The notes under the pieces are model-generated. The model saw only the letters and a program-made list of their open reading frames with translations. It did no database searches and was not told the DNA's origin. A stretch of 64,000 nucleotides of DNA from Bathynomus jamesi (taxonomy: Eukaryota; Arthropoda; Malacostraca; Isopoda; Cirolanidae). The translations under genes were made by a program, and so were the position numbers. Shown here one piece after another: positions 22,518 through 32,053 of this stretch. Where the stretch lies: the NCBI GenBank assembly GCA_023014485.1, contig JAJOZX010000925.1, positions 961,501 through 1,025,500 on the forward strand, written 5' to 3'. Numbering within the stretch: the stretch's first letter is position 1; each line of letters begins with the position of its first letter.

Positions 22518-23180
22518 GTGTTAGAAATGGACTCTGTAGAAAAATTCAGATTCACGAGCCCATCCACATGTATTATATCTGGACCTACAGGATGTGGTAA
22601 AACTGTGTTTATGCTTAAAATCATTAAAGAAAAGGGCGAGATGTTCTCGAAATTTGTGCATAAAGTTATATGGTGCTATTCGACGTATCAATCAGTGTTC
22701 AACGAGTACCAAGATGATATTTTGTTCCACAAAGGTGTATATGACGTTAATTCGCTAAAGGGAACTGAACATACAATCATTGTAATTGACGATCTCATGT
22801 TGGAGATGGATAAAACGTTTGCCGAGACATTTACAGTATACTCCCACCATCTTAACATAAGCGTGTTCTTCATCAATCAGAATCTATTTTTCAAAAATAG
22901 ATACATGCGCGATGTGTCGTTAAATACGCAATATCTAGTCTTATTCGCGCAACGTAGAGATGTATCACAAATTGGGGTATTAGCTAATCAAATGTTCCCG
23001 AATCAGCGTAAGGAGTTTTTGGAAGTTTATAAAGAAGCTACAAGCACGCGTTACGGATATTTGCTTTGCGACCTTCATCCGCGAAACACGTTTAGAGTGC
23101 TTCTGCGAACGAATATATTCCAAACGAGCCTGAAACGGTGTATATTCCAGAATGACAAAGAGACTAAAGAAATACCATGA
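22518..23180 (+). CDS. Polinton FtsK/HerA-like packaging ATPase
   Basis: A 220-residue ATPase of the type that drives DNA into capsids in Polintons, adintoviruses and related viruses. Walker A is SGPTGCGKTVF (about residues 21-31) and Walker B is HTIIVIDDLML (about 89-99). A short FFINQNLFFK block follows, as expected for the sensor region. The length suits this compact family, and the frame is uninterrupted. Translation may start at either of two close Met residues (22518 or 22527). Its end overlaps the next frame by 29 bp, the tight packing expected of a viral-type gene cluster. No capsid gene is left in this copy, so the protein has no packaging substrate here. Confidence 0.88.
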   Translation: MLEMDSVEKFRFTSPSTCIISGPTGCGKTVFMLKIIKEKGEMFSKFVHKVIWCYSTYQSVFNEYQDDILFHKGVYDVNSLKGTEHTIIVIDDLMLEMDKTFAETFTVYSHHLNISVFFINQNLFFKNRYMRDVSLNTQYLVLFAQRRDVSQIGVLANQMFPNQRKEFLEVYKEATSTRYGYLLCDLHPRNTFRVLLRTNIFQTSLKRCIFQNDKETKEIP

Positions 23181-23937
23181 ATTAATAAAAATCTATCATC
23201 GACTGCCCCGGGCAATGCAGCAGATGTTTATTAAAAATATCGACGCCGACTTTTTAAAATGCATCTGTGAAATCTGTCTTAACGTTATAAATTGCAATGT
23301 ATCAATGAAAACCCATCAGAAGGCTCGCCTACGCCGCTACAAGAACATAATACGTACACTCGCTCGTAAAAGTCAAACTGTAGCGAAGAAAAAACGAGTT
23401 ATTGTGCAAACAGGAGGGTCATTTCTCCCCATCTTATTTTCAGTTTTGGGCCCTTTACTGACTAGATTAATATATCTATTGCATTCTCTTGGGCGGAGAG
23501 TATTGTATGCCGATACAGATAGCGTGATATTCACAGAGAGGGAGGGTGATTACATGCCCGCTATTGGGGAGTTCCTCGGCGAGCTCACTGATGAGATCAA
23601 GGATGAGTATGGGGACGACGCATACGCCGACTCTTTTATCTCAACAGGACCTAAGACTTATGGGGTACGGGTCAGGGTAGGGAATGAAATGAAATATATC
23701 GTGAAGGCAAAGGGTATTACGCTCAACCATGCGAATCGGGAGGTTGTTAACTTTGAGTCGTTGAAGGATCTAGTATGTTTGCAACCTCACCAACTAATTG
23801 TAGGCACCCACAATTTTCGGGCGCAGAAGATGGGAGGCGTGAAGGAACTTAGGGGTACGATGGTGTGCCGTAACACCTATAGGAAACGTTACCAGTTACC
23901 TGGCACCTATGATACCGTACGCTTTGGATACCAATGA
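23152..23937 (+). CDS. Core-like small protein fused to polymerase C-terminus
   Basis: The first ~107 residues (MTKRLKKYHELIKIYHRLPR onward) form a very basic segment ending in a hydrophobic GGSFLPILFSVLGPLL. This resembles the small protein that sits next to the ATPase in Polintons and is compared with adenovirus core protein X; I make that link from context and composition. At base 23475 the inverted repeat begins and the frame runs on, without a stop, into the polymerase C-terminus (YADTDS, GPKTYGVRV). It ends at the polymerase stop, 23937. The 261-residue chimera is a product of the duplication. Whether it is expressed is unknown. The natural C-terminus of the small protein is lost. Confidence 0.75.
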   Translation: MTKRLKKYHELIKIYHRLPRAMQQMFIKNIDADFLKCICEICLNVINCNVSMKTHQKARLRRYKNIIRTLARKSQTVAKKKRVIVQTGGSFLPILFSVLGPLLTRLIYLLHSLGRRVLYADTDSVIFTEREGDYMPAIGEFLGELTDEIKDEYGDDAYADSFISTGPKTYGVRVRVGNEMKYIVKAKGITLNHANREVVNFESLKDLVCLQPHQLIVGTHNFRAQKMGGVKELRGTMVCRNTYRKRYQLPGTYDTVRFGYQ

Positions 23938-24071
23938 TGCTTCTAACTCACACGTCTTGTATATAATCGTATCTATTTGTAAATATATATATATATATAA
24001 CTTGAATATCTCGAATCGTATTTGTAAATATATGAATATCTCAATAAATCAAATAGCGTTTCACTTTCTCC

Positions 24072-24108
<37 letters not shown>

Positions 24109-24230
24109 GTGAAAGTTCTAAGCTCCGCCCACTGCGTGAGTCATGCTACTATCTGGGAGTCCCTGCGTGGTCAGTCGACCGCAGTAAGCCCGAGAGATCA
24201 GACGTGTATTCAGATCAGACGTATATTGAA

Positions 24231-24821
24231 ATGGCTACCTTTAATATCGCTTGCACAACGTTTATGAAATGGTATTCAGTAAAGTGTGAGGATGTGGTGG
24301 ATACCGAAAAACTTCCTATTCCCCCCTCCTATGCCTCTTTTAAAGCCACATTGGATTGTGCGAAGTTCCAAGATGTACAAATACTCTACGGATGTTCTGG
24401 TGAGACTGTTGAAGGCTTTCGTTGCACAGACGATGTGCTGAAGTATGCTGCAGGGCTAAACTTTATAAAGTCTCACATACACCGTGAAGTAAAAGAAACA
24501 ACGCGTGCAGAAGAGAAGCAGCAGGTATGGATAATGAGCCTTGTGGATGGGTGGTGTGACAAGCGGTATTACGTCATGCTACACCATGTCGATTACTCAT
24601 ACCCTACGTCTGAAAATGTGAATCTCGTGATCATGGACAATCTTAGGTGTTTTTATCACTATATTAACGTATATCATGATGAGGTTCATAGTGAGGTTGT
24701 GGCTAGTGCCATGCGTGAGTTTTTAACAGATTTTAGAGACGAGTATCGTTTGATGGGTAGAAAGGAAAAATATGAGCATATGTTCCTCTCAAATAGTGCG
24801 CCGGAGTGCGGAGATGATTAG
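24231..24821 (+). CDS. Unknown Polinton protein, 196 aa (right copy)
   Basis: Inverted duplicate of 17448-18038 and equally intact. The start is the ATG at 24231, after the TG microsatellite. It is Cys- and aromatic-rich, with no membrane segment and no motif I can name. Substitutions relative to the left copy are few (T for N in the CSGE-VEGF block, H for R before HVDYSYPTSE). About 200 bp of non-coding DNA separate it from the next gene in the same direction. Confidence 0.65.
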   Translation: MATFNIACTTFMKWYSVKCEDVVDTEKLPIPPSYASFKATLDCAKFQDVQILYGCSGETVEGFRCTDDVLKYAAGLNFIKSHIHREVKETTRAEEKQQVWIMSLVDGWCDKRYYVMLHHVDYSYPTSENVNLVIMDNLRCFYHYINVYHDEVHSEVVASAMREFLTDFRDEYRLMGRKEKYEHMFLSNSAPECGDD

Positions 24822-25020
24822 CGCCTAGTTCTTATCCAAAGTGCGTAGGCTGGTAGTGACGAAACGGAAAAACAAATATGTGCAACAATTCGAGTCGTAC
24901 GAACATGCCCATTCACGTATCATCGAGCCAGCCGCCCGTCGAACCGTTCCTGCCTGTGCCTCACACGGCTCATAGTTATCTCAGAGCTTGAACCGAGTAG
25001 ACGTGCGCTCCTCGAATACG

Positions 25021-25734
25021 ATGGAACTTCCTTTGAGCAGCATTCTCAACGCCTCGTACGATGTGTCCGTGACGAAATCGTTGCGCGTGTTCAGGCGTAA
25101 TTCCGGTACCATTAGCTATGTACTGGAAACGGAATGTAGACCGACAAACAAACGGGTTTATTTAAGTATCGAGGAGATGAATAGAATCTTTGTGATAGTT
25201 GATAAGTGGTGTGAAGATCGTTATAAAATACCTGCTAACGTAGGTACAAGAAGAGAGCAGATTAGTGACGCGCCCTCATACGCCGTTGTATGTACGTTGT
25301 GTATAAATAACGATCGGCCATGCATTGATATAAGGCTTATGTGGAAGAATGCTTCTGATAATAACGCTCTTATTCCTACGCGAAACCGTTTCATCCTCGA
25401 CAGAATGTTTGAAATCGTCGGATTCCGTAAACTGAAACCTATATTAGACGCGCGTGTTACGGATATGCTTTATTTTGATACAGTTCTTGAATACGCATAC
25501 ACTGCTCTGCTCGATGGGTTTACCGAGTGTAGGACTGGTGAGAATGGTCTAGTGCTGGATGTTTATTTAAAAAGTTTAGACTCTTTGAAATACCATGAAC
25601 TTTGGTACAAAGCAATTGATCGGTACAAGGCTGAGCTCACCTACACCGTTCACCCTGAAGAACTATTTCTTTATATAACGCGCAGTTGCCGTAACGATTT
25701 AGAAGATTATTTCAATTGCCGTTATGTTGAGTGA
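25021..25734 (+). CDS. Unknown Polinton protein, 237 aa, possible PC4-like fold
   Basis: I chose the ATG at 25021 (MELPLSSILNASYDVSVTKS) rather than the longer frame starting with TTG. Residues about 12-60 (VSVTKSLRVFRRNSG, VYLSIEEMNRIFVIVDKW) follow the strand-strand-strand-helix pattern of PC4-type single-stranded-DNA-binding domains (xVxxSxxVxVR..G..YV..., VxLSxEExxxLxxI). That comparison is weak and made by eye. The rest has no motif I know. The stop overlaps the start of the next gene by 11 bp, so the two were probably expressed together. This right-arm copy is intact; the left copy is broken twice. Confidence 0.6.
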   Translation: MELPLSSILNASYDVSVTKSLRVFRRNSGTISYVLETECRPTNKRVYLSIEEMNRIFVIVDKWCEDRYKIPANVGTRREQISDAPSYAVVCTLCINNDRPCIDIRLMWKNASDNNALIPTRNRFILDRMFEIVGFRKLKPILDARVTDMLYFDTVLEYAYTALLDGFTECRTGENGLVLDVYLKSLDSLKYHELWYKAIDRYKAELTYTVHPEELFLYITRSCRNDLEDYFNCRYVE

Positions 25735-26071
25735 AGAGTTCACGATTGAAAAGCTCGAGTCGGTAGAAATAAACCCTCGATTGGAAAAGCATTCTTATAA
25801 ACTTGCGTTTAATAATGTAGCTAACGATGAACTCTTTGTGCGTGCTTTTGATTGTATTCTAGACGTATTTAAAGATGACTTGCCAACCGGTTGTAAAGTG
25901 GGGACAAAAATAGTACTGAACGATATGAAAGCCATTCATATCGAATACAGGTTTCCCTATACTTTAAGCGGTGAAATATTATTAAGCCGCATAGACTGCG
26001 TAATGCAGAGCAATAATGATGTAATTGTAAACTCGATTAAGACCGATTTTAGTATTTTGAAAAAAAAGTGA
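25724..26071 (+). CDS. Unknown Polinton protein, 115 aa
   Basis: A small frame starting inside the end of the 237-aa gene (ATG at 25724). It begins MLSEEFTIEKLESVEINPRL and ends in a lysine run. No signal peptide, membrane segment or known motif is seen. The left-arm copy (16201-16547) is frameshifted, which makes this the better reference. It is the outermost gene of the arm, followed only by AT-rich repeats and the terminal array. Confidence 0.6.
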   Translation: MLSEEFTIEKLESVEINPRLEKHSYKLAFNNVANDELFVRAFDCILDVFKDDLPTGCKVGTKIVLNDMKAIHIEYRFPYTLSGEILLSRIDCVMQSNNDVIVNSIKTDFSILKKK

Positions 26072-26074
26072 ATT

Positions 26075-26560
26075 GTATATATATATTTTGCTTGACGATT
26101 ATACGCATATTTCTATTGATTTGTGTTTATATATATATATATATTTTGCTTGATATTTCTCCTGTACTGTTATGTACATATTGAAGTGTATATGAAATGT
26201 ATATTTTATTTTATATATCACCATAATTGTGTGTGTGTATATTTCTCCTGTACTGTTATGTACATATTGAAATGTATATTAAATGTATATGAAATGTATA
26301 TTTATTTTATATATAATTATGTGTATATATTTCTGTTATGTACATATTGAAATGTATATGAAATGTATATTTTATTTTATATATATATATATCCATAATT
26401 GTGTGTATATATTTCTGTTATACGCATATTCCTCAAATGTATATGAAATGTATATTTTATTTTATATATATATATATATCCATAATTGTGTGTATATATT
26501 TCTGTTATACGCATATTCCTCAAATGTATATTTATTTTCTATATATTTATAATAAAAAGA
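26075..26560. repeat. AT-rich tandem repeats, right arm
   Basis: Mirror of 15690-16195, with units such as TTATGTACATATTGAAATGT and variable copy number. Confidence 0.85.
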
Positions 26561-26629
26561 ATGATGCAATGTTGTTTATTGTTATGCCTTCTACTACCGG
26601 TATTCTGTATACAACAGGTATCTGGCAAT

Positions 26630-27125
26630 ATTTAAGCCTTCTAAGCCAACTGGCTGATTAGGAGTCTATAATAGTGTATACAATGGTATCTGGCAACTCT
26701 GTCTTCGGAATACATGGAGCTATCTGGCAACTCAGCCAACTGGCTGATTAGGAGTCTATAATAATAATGTATGCAATAATACTGCTAAAAAGAGGTATCT
26801 GACAACCAGCTAACTGGCTGATTAGGAGTCTATAATAATAATGTATGCAATAATACTGCTAAAAAGAGGTATCTGACAACCAGCCAACTGGCTGATTAGG
26901 AGTCTATAATAGTGTATACAATGGAATACATGGCGCTATCTGGCAACTCAGCCAACTGGCTGATTAGGCGTATATAATAATAATGTATGCAATAATACTG
27001 CTAAAAAGAGGTATCTGACACCCAGCCAACTGGCTGATTAGGAGTCTATAATAATGTATACAATGGTATCGCGGTATCTGGCAACTCAAGCCATTTACGC
27101 CAACTGGCTGATTAGGAGCCTATAA
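26630..27125. repeat. Subterminal tandem repeat array, right arm
   Basis: Mirror of the left array, with repeated AGCCAACTGGCTGATTAGGA plus GTATCTGACA or GCTATCTGGCAACTC units. Confidence 0.85.
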
Positions 27126-27388
27126 AACAACGCCAGCCCGGCTGGAAGTCTTAATGTGCACTTGGCTCCTGCCAGGTGAACACCTCTCCTCCTTTCTCTC
27201 CTCCTCCTCCTTTCTCTTGGGGGATAACGCCGCCTCCAAGTTTCCCCCCCCCTTTCCCCCACCCCCCTTTGCAACAACCCCCTTCCCCCTTTGCAACAAC
27301 ACCCCTTTGCAACAACCCCTCCCCCTTTGCAACATTACATAATAACCTGCAACATTCCTGCACTCTCCCCTTTTGCGGCTATACTACT

Positions 27389-27394
27389 CAAACT
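27389..27394. repeat. Right target-site duplication of the Polinton
   Basis: CAAACT directly follows the element end CTATACTACT. It also forms part of the mariner coding sequence. Confidence 0.9.
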
Positions 27395-27597
27395 GTTTTG
27401 GGTCGACCAGTTCTTGGGGCATTAAGAACTGAGCCAGTGGCATCAAATTTGTCACGAATGCGGTAAATGGTTTGTCTCTTTGGGGCTTGAGTACCAAATG
27501 TTTCAACCCATTTTGTTCTAACAGTTTCAGTATTTTGAGATTTCCAATACTCTTTTAACACCCATTTTCTGGCATCATTATTTAGATTATTTGCCAT
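27389..27597 (-). pseudogene. Mariner transposase, N-terminal helix-turn-helix part
   Basis: The frame starts with an ATG at 27597 (MANNLNNDARKWVLKEYWKS) and runs through a predicted helix-turn-helix (TQAPKRQTIYRIRDKFDATG) to the linker NAPRTGRPKT. GRPR/GRPK after the HTH is the usual AT-hook-like element of mariner transposases. The frame is cut by the Polinton right end at 27388. The remainder of the protein is on the other side of the insertion, 12.5 kb away. Confidence 0.88.
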
Positions 27598-27769
27598 TAT
27601 GGGTTCTCTGAACTATCTGAAAAGAAAAAAGATTAAATTTAAATAAATTTAGTTATAATATTTAATATAATATAACACAAACACCATAGTTATAATGAAC
27701 ACCATAGTTATAATATAATATAACACAAACCCTATTCAACATACTGTCCACCTACTTTTGGTTCACCCG

Positions 27770-28124
27770 GGTTATATATATATATTATATATATATATAT
27801 ATATAATATATATAATATATATATATATATATATGAAAATTATTTCACGAAGGTAACACGTGAAAAAATATATACAGAGGGCAGTATCGATGATACTATA
27901 TTTTAGATACAAATTGTATCTTGTATTTGTACCTTTAACAAAAATATGACAGTACTGTACCTTATATCTTGTTATTACAAGCTTAAATTTAGAACCATAA
28001 TACCTAGCTAGAAATAAATAAATAAATATATTCGGAAAAAGATTATTGTAATATTGTAAATTGTGGTAATGTAATATTTTTACCAATAAAGATTTATTAT
28101 TATTATTATTATTATTATTAGATA
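27770..28124. other. No gene; TA and TAA/TTA repeats
   Basis: TA runs at 27774-27834 and a TTA run at 28095-28120, with nothing coding between them. Confidence 0.6.
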
Positions 28125-28130
28125 CAGCCA

Positions 28131-28310
28131 TTGGTAGTAATGCAAAAAAGATTAATTAGGAAAATCTATAAATGGAAGAAGCATAATGAAAGTACAGATC
28201 AAATGTTCCACGAGTTAAAAATTCTCAAACTAGGAGAAATTTACAAACCAAACATATGTTATAATGTTATAATGTTTCAGACCAACAAAGACCCTAGGAT
28301 CTACTCATGG
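28131..28310 (+). pseudogene. Non-LTR RT C-terminal fragment
   Basis: The frame reads VVMQKRLIRKIYKWKKHNES, then LFHELKILKLGEIYK-like residues (MFHELKILKLGEIYKPNICY). This matches the LQKRxIRIIxxxxxxAHTxPLFxxLxILKLxDI block near the end of many invertebrate non-LTR reverse transcriptases. Only this piece is left. It abuts a CR1-like element on the opposite strand. Confidence 0.55.
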
Positions 28311-28339
28311 CTGGTCTACCTAACTGTATTCGTAATTGT

Positions 28340-30560
28340 GTATTGTGCATGTCCTCCGTGGTGGCGGAGGGGACCTACAATTTTACATTGTTCCGAACCA
28401 CAAAGCCTTAATTTTACTACCTTAAACTATACCCAATCTATCAACATATGCGTCTAATCGATTTTTAAACATGTTTATAGGCGTGCCACTAATTACTTCT
28501 ACCGGCAAACTATTCCAGCTATTTACTATTATATGCGTAAAAAAGTTTTTGGCAACTGCTGTCTCGAACCTTCCACTTGTCAACTTACACCCGTTATTTC
28601 TAGTCCTATTATATTGAGATATTTCGAAAAAGCTATCTCTATCTACGTTATCGAACCCATTCATAATTTTGAAAAACCTGGATTAGATCACCCCTTAGCC
28701 TCCTAGTCTCGAGTGTAGTTAATTTTAACTCCTTAAGCCTATCCTCGTACCACTTTGACCTAAGCGACGGAATCATCTTAGTTGCTCGTCTTTGAACTCT
28801 CGATTTTGTCTATATCTTTTCGCATATGCAGATTCCAAAATTGGATCGCATACTCCAAATGGGGTCTAACTAATGATTTATAAAGAGGAACAATAATATC
28901 GCGCGATTTGTACTCAAAATTCCAAGCTATAAAACCTAACACTTTGTTCGCTTTATTGAGTGCTGCTGTACTTTGTTTCGCTACTTTTAAATCACCAGTA
29001 ACTATAACTCCTAAATCTTTTTCCTGCTCTACGCTTGTTAACTCCTTCCCTGACATACTATACGCAAAATTACCGTTACGCGAACCTATATGTAAAATTT
29101 TGCTCTTATCGACGTTAAATCTCATTTGCCATGTGACTGACCAATCAACGATTTATTCAGATTCCTGGATTTACCTCTATATTCGTCATTAATCGCCCTA
29201 CCACTCAACTTCGTGTCATCCGCAAACTTTGAAACTGTACTGACTAGGCCGACATCTAAATCGTTAATATATATAAGAAAAAGCAAGGGGCCCAATACAG
29301 AACCCTGAGGAACGCCGCTCGCTACATTAGCCCAAGACGACTCCGCTCCATCAACGACCACACTCTGTTTCCTACCTCGCAACCACTCTTCTATCCAATT
29401 TATTACTACACCCCTGATTTCATGAGCCTTAGTTTTTTTCAATGAGTCTTTTGTGCGGTACGGTGTCAAACGCTTTTTGAAAATCCAAATACACTACATC
29501 AACGGCCCGATGACTATCGTAAACGTCAACCACGCTTTGAAAAAATTCTAAAAGATTAGTTAAGCAAAATTTATTTCGCCTAAAACCGTGCTGCGTATTT
29601 CTAACTAAGTTATGCAATTCTAAGTGTTCGACTATATGATCCCTAATTATTGATTCCAGAAGCTTACCTACAACAGACATTAAACTGATTGGCCTATAAT
29701 TTCCCACCGCACCTTTATCGCCTTTCTTAAAGATAGGTGTTACATTTGCTAACTTGAAATTATCTGGTGCGCACCCCTCAGAAATAGACGCATTAAAAAT
29801 CTTTGTTAGCGGCACAACAATGCTATCTTTTAATTCTTTTAGTTGTATGGGATATATGGAATCCGGCCCCGGTGATTTACGCATTTTCATTTTATCAATA
29901 TAGCGCATTACCTCCCCTTCACTAACGACAATATTATCCAAAATATTACCATTATTAAAAAGTATTATGTCTATGACCGTAGGGATATTCGTTATATCTT
30001 CTATAGTAAAAACTGACGTAAAAAATTCGTTTAGCAAGGTAGCCATTTCCTTGTTTACAGAAACCAGCTCTCCGTTAACATTTTTTACTGGATTTCTATT
30101 GTTGACGTATTGAAAGAATCGCTTGGGGTTTTCTTTACCGTCACGAGCTATGGAGATTTCAAATTCGCGCTTGGACTTTTTTATTACACTTTTCGCTTCA
30201 CGCCTTAGAGATATGTAATTGTTTCGTAACCACAAATTGTCTTTATCGCACTTATGTAGCCTATAAGCCCTGTCTCTACTCTTTATTATGTCTCCTACTC
30301 TAGAAGTAAACCACAAGGGCTTGTTGTTTACCTTCGCACGCTTAATTTTGTACGGTACACATTCCTCATTTATAGTCCTAAATACTGTTTCAAACGATTC
30401 CCACATTAGTTTTGCCTTATATATGTACCAAATCGTCCACAAAACTGCATCAGAAATCATCCAAAACGAAATATTAGCTTCCCAAACGCAACCCCGTTTT
30501 AACGGAAGACAATCAGACACGTACATTAGAAAATCGAGTTATGTAACTAGAATTGTGTGA
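28340..30560 (-). mobile_element. 5'-truncated CR1-like non-LTR retrotransposon
   Basis: A minus-strand copy that keeps the reverse transcriptase and C-terminus but not the endonuclease or ORF1. The 3' UTR runs to about 28340 and includes the hairpin CCTCCGTGGTGGCGGAGG. No clear poly(A) or target duplication was found. Confidence 0.85.
28422..30526 (-). pseudogene. CR1-like reverse transcriptase, broken
   Basis: 29429-30526 holds the finger and early palm: KSPGPDSIYPIQLKELKDSI, NYRPISLMSVVGKLLESIIR, HGFRRNKFCLTNLLEF and [17 protein letters not shown] frame change near 29450 leads to 29122-29469 with [20 protein letters not shown] and the catalytic FADDTKL. 28778-29125 then carries FNVDKSKILHIG, EKDLGVIVTGDLK and LVRPHLEYAIQFWNLH. 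28422-28664 ends with FFTHIIVNSWNSLPVEVISG and a final NMFKNRLDAYVDRL. These motifs in order define the CR1/Jockey group. Three frame changes inactivate it. Confidence 0.88.
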
Positions 30561-30850
30561 CTAGACCTAAAACAATCCAGAAACTAAAATTCTTGCAAAG
30601 GAAACTGAAAGACAAATTCATCAACTCATCGTACAAGCCATAACTGCGTATCGCATGTCTTATTTCTTAAACTAATAAAATTAAACTACATACTTTTGTT
30701 CTCATATTTATTTCCATATTTTTATATAGTTAAGCAAAAATAATAATAAAAACCGGTAAAACAAAACCAAATATGAGCAATGTCAAGGTTTATAAAGTTG
30801 TTAAGAAACTCAGTAAACAAGGTATTCAATATTTCGACATTTTAATTATA
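30561..30850. other. AT-rich spacer
   Basis: Nothing recognised; a poly-purine/A-rich stretch precedes the mariner end. Confidence 0.5.
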
Positions 30851-31618
30851 CAGGGTGTCCCATAAGTCCGGCATCATAGGAGAAATTCATATTTTTCTAT
30901 TTTTACAAACCATAATTCATATGCTCGGGATGCCAATTTCCCTTCCACCATTCTGTTCAGTGACGAGGCTGTTTTTTATGGAAATGGTGAGGTAAATCGA
31001 CAGAACACCCGCTACTGGTCTCAAAACAACCCTCACTGGTATACCTCTTCAAAGGAACAAGGTGCATCTCGGGTGATGGTATGGTGTGGCATTTGGAAGG
31101 ATCGCATCATAGGCCCCCTCTTTTTCGATGAACATGTCACTGGAGGCACCTACCTACGTATGCTCAAGGAAGAAGCATTTCCCAGTGTCTTGAACGAAGA
31201 AGGAAATTTCCCAACATGGTTCCAGCAAGACGGCGCTCCCGCACATTACAGCACCCAAGTATGGGAATACCCGTACCAACAATTCCCTGGTCATTGGATA
31301 GGACGTCGAGGGCCTGTGGAATGGCCAGCTAGAAGCCCGGATCTCACGCCACTAGATTTTTATCTCTGGGGCCACTTGAAAGCGCTGGTATACGCAGAGA
31401 AAATTAGGAGTGTTGAACATTTGCGGCAGCGCATTATTGGGGCATGTAACACCATTACTCCTGACATCATTCACCGTGTGCTTGCTGACTGGGTATCACG
31501 TCTGAATTTGTGTATTGAAAACAATGGTGGACATATTGAGCACGTTCTGTAAATAAAAGCTTTTGTTTTGCCTTTTTTTATTATTTTTCCTATGATGCCG
31601 GACTTATGGGACACCCTG
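30851..31618 (+). mobile_element. Mariner-type element, N-terminus deleted
   Basis: Inverted repeats of about 30 bp start CAGGGTGTCCCATAAGTCCG at the left and end with the complement at the right, each flanked by TA. The 768-bp element has lost the DNA-binding half of its transposase. The rest is one open frame. Confidence 0.92.
30923..31552 (+). pseudogene. Mariner-type transposase, catalytic half only
   Basis: The frame is open from about 30923. It carries TILFSDEAVFYGNGEVNRQN (first Asp), VMVWCGIWKDRIIGPLFFDE, TWFQQDGAPAHYS (second Asp) and WIGRRGPVEWPARSPDLTPL with DFYLWGHLKA (third acid). It ends with NNGGHIEHVL and a stop, the usual mariner C-terminus. The HTH domains are missing and the 5' end has no good Met before 31073. 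So the catalytic core is intact, but the protein could not bind its ends. The relation to the 3490-3903 element is close but not identical. Confidence 0.88.
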
Positions 31619-31910
31619 TATAATATTTAAGTATATGATGTATAGTCTTATTATATTTATAATTAATTAATAAGTATATGATATATAGTTTTATTATATT
31701 AATAATTAATTATTGATGTTAATAATTGATATTGATAATACTAATATCAATAATATTTAATTATAATATTTAATTCTATTATATTTATATTGATTGTATT
31801 ACTTAATTATTAAGGTTAATAATTTATATTGTTATTAATAATATTGATAGTAATAATATTAATATATTTAATTATATTTCAGCGTCTAATATCCAAATAA
31901 ATATGAAGGT
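31619..31910. repeat. AT-only repetitive tract
   Basis: Repeated TTAATAATTGATATTGATAA-like units, almost without G or C. Confidence 0.7.
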
Positions 31911-32053
31911 ATAATCTTAGCTGGGTGGACAGTTGTCCACGTACAGAAAGATTTCACCCACCTACTAAAATAAAATAAGAGCATATATTTGTGTTATTTG
32001 TGATCAAATACAAATACAAAAAAAAAAAATTTTAATCATCCACTAAAATTGTT

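Larger units (their letters stand above)
14878..27388. mobile_element. Polinton/Maverick with giant inverted repeats
   Basis: This is a 12,511-bp element with 5'-AGT...ACT-3' ends, a 6-bp CAAACT duplication, protein-primed DNA polymerase B (minus) and a packaging-type ATPase (plus). All of these are hallmarks of Polintons and related adintovirus-like endogenous elements. The inverted repeats are 3928 bp (left) and 3914 bp (right), far longer than usual, and enclose a unique core of about 4.7 kb. I find no retroviral-type integrase, adenain-like protease, or major or minor capsid gene. The inner border of the repeat falls inside the polymerase gene. The simplest reading is that the right half was replaced by an inverted copy of the left end. 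Confidence 0.92.
23475..27388 (-). repeat. Right terminal inverted repeat (3.9 kb)
   Basis: Reverse complement of 14878-18805. Its three genes and its polymerase segment are all open, while the left arm has four single-base losses in the same coding regions. Confidence 0.93.
13856..27769 (-). mobile_element. Mariner-type element split by a Polinton
   Basis: A perfect 28-bp inverted repeat, starting CGGGTGAACCAAAAGTAGGT at 13856 and ending at 27769, marks the two ends of one mariner. Its transposase is on the minus strand: the N-terminal part lies at 27389-27597 and the rest at 14018-14877. Removing the 12.5-kb insertion and one 6-bp duplication leaves an element of about 1.4 kb, the normal mariner length. 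Both ends lie in TATA-rich sequence, in keeping with TA targeting. Confidence 0.92.

Noticed and set aside
14878..27388. Integrase, protease or capsid genes expected for a Polinton
   Set aside because: I searched both strands for an HHCC/DDE integrase, a cysteine protease and capsid-length frames; the space is fully taken by the polymerase, ATPase, small protein and duplicated arm genes.
14878..27388. A nimavirus or herpes-like endogenous virus
   Set aside because: The polymerase layout, the 6-bp duplication and the AGT...ACT ends fit Polinton/adintovirus-type elements instead.
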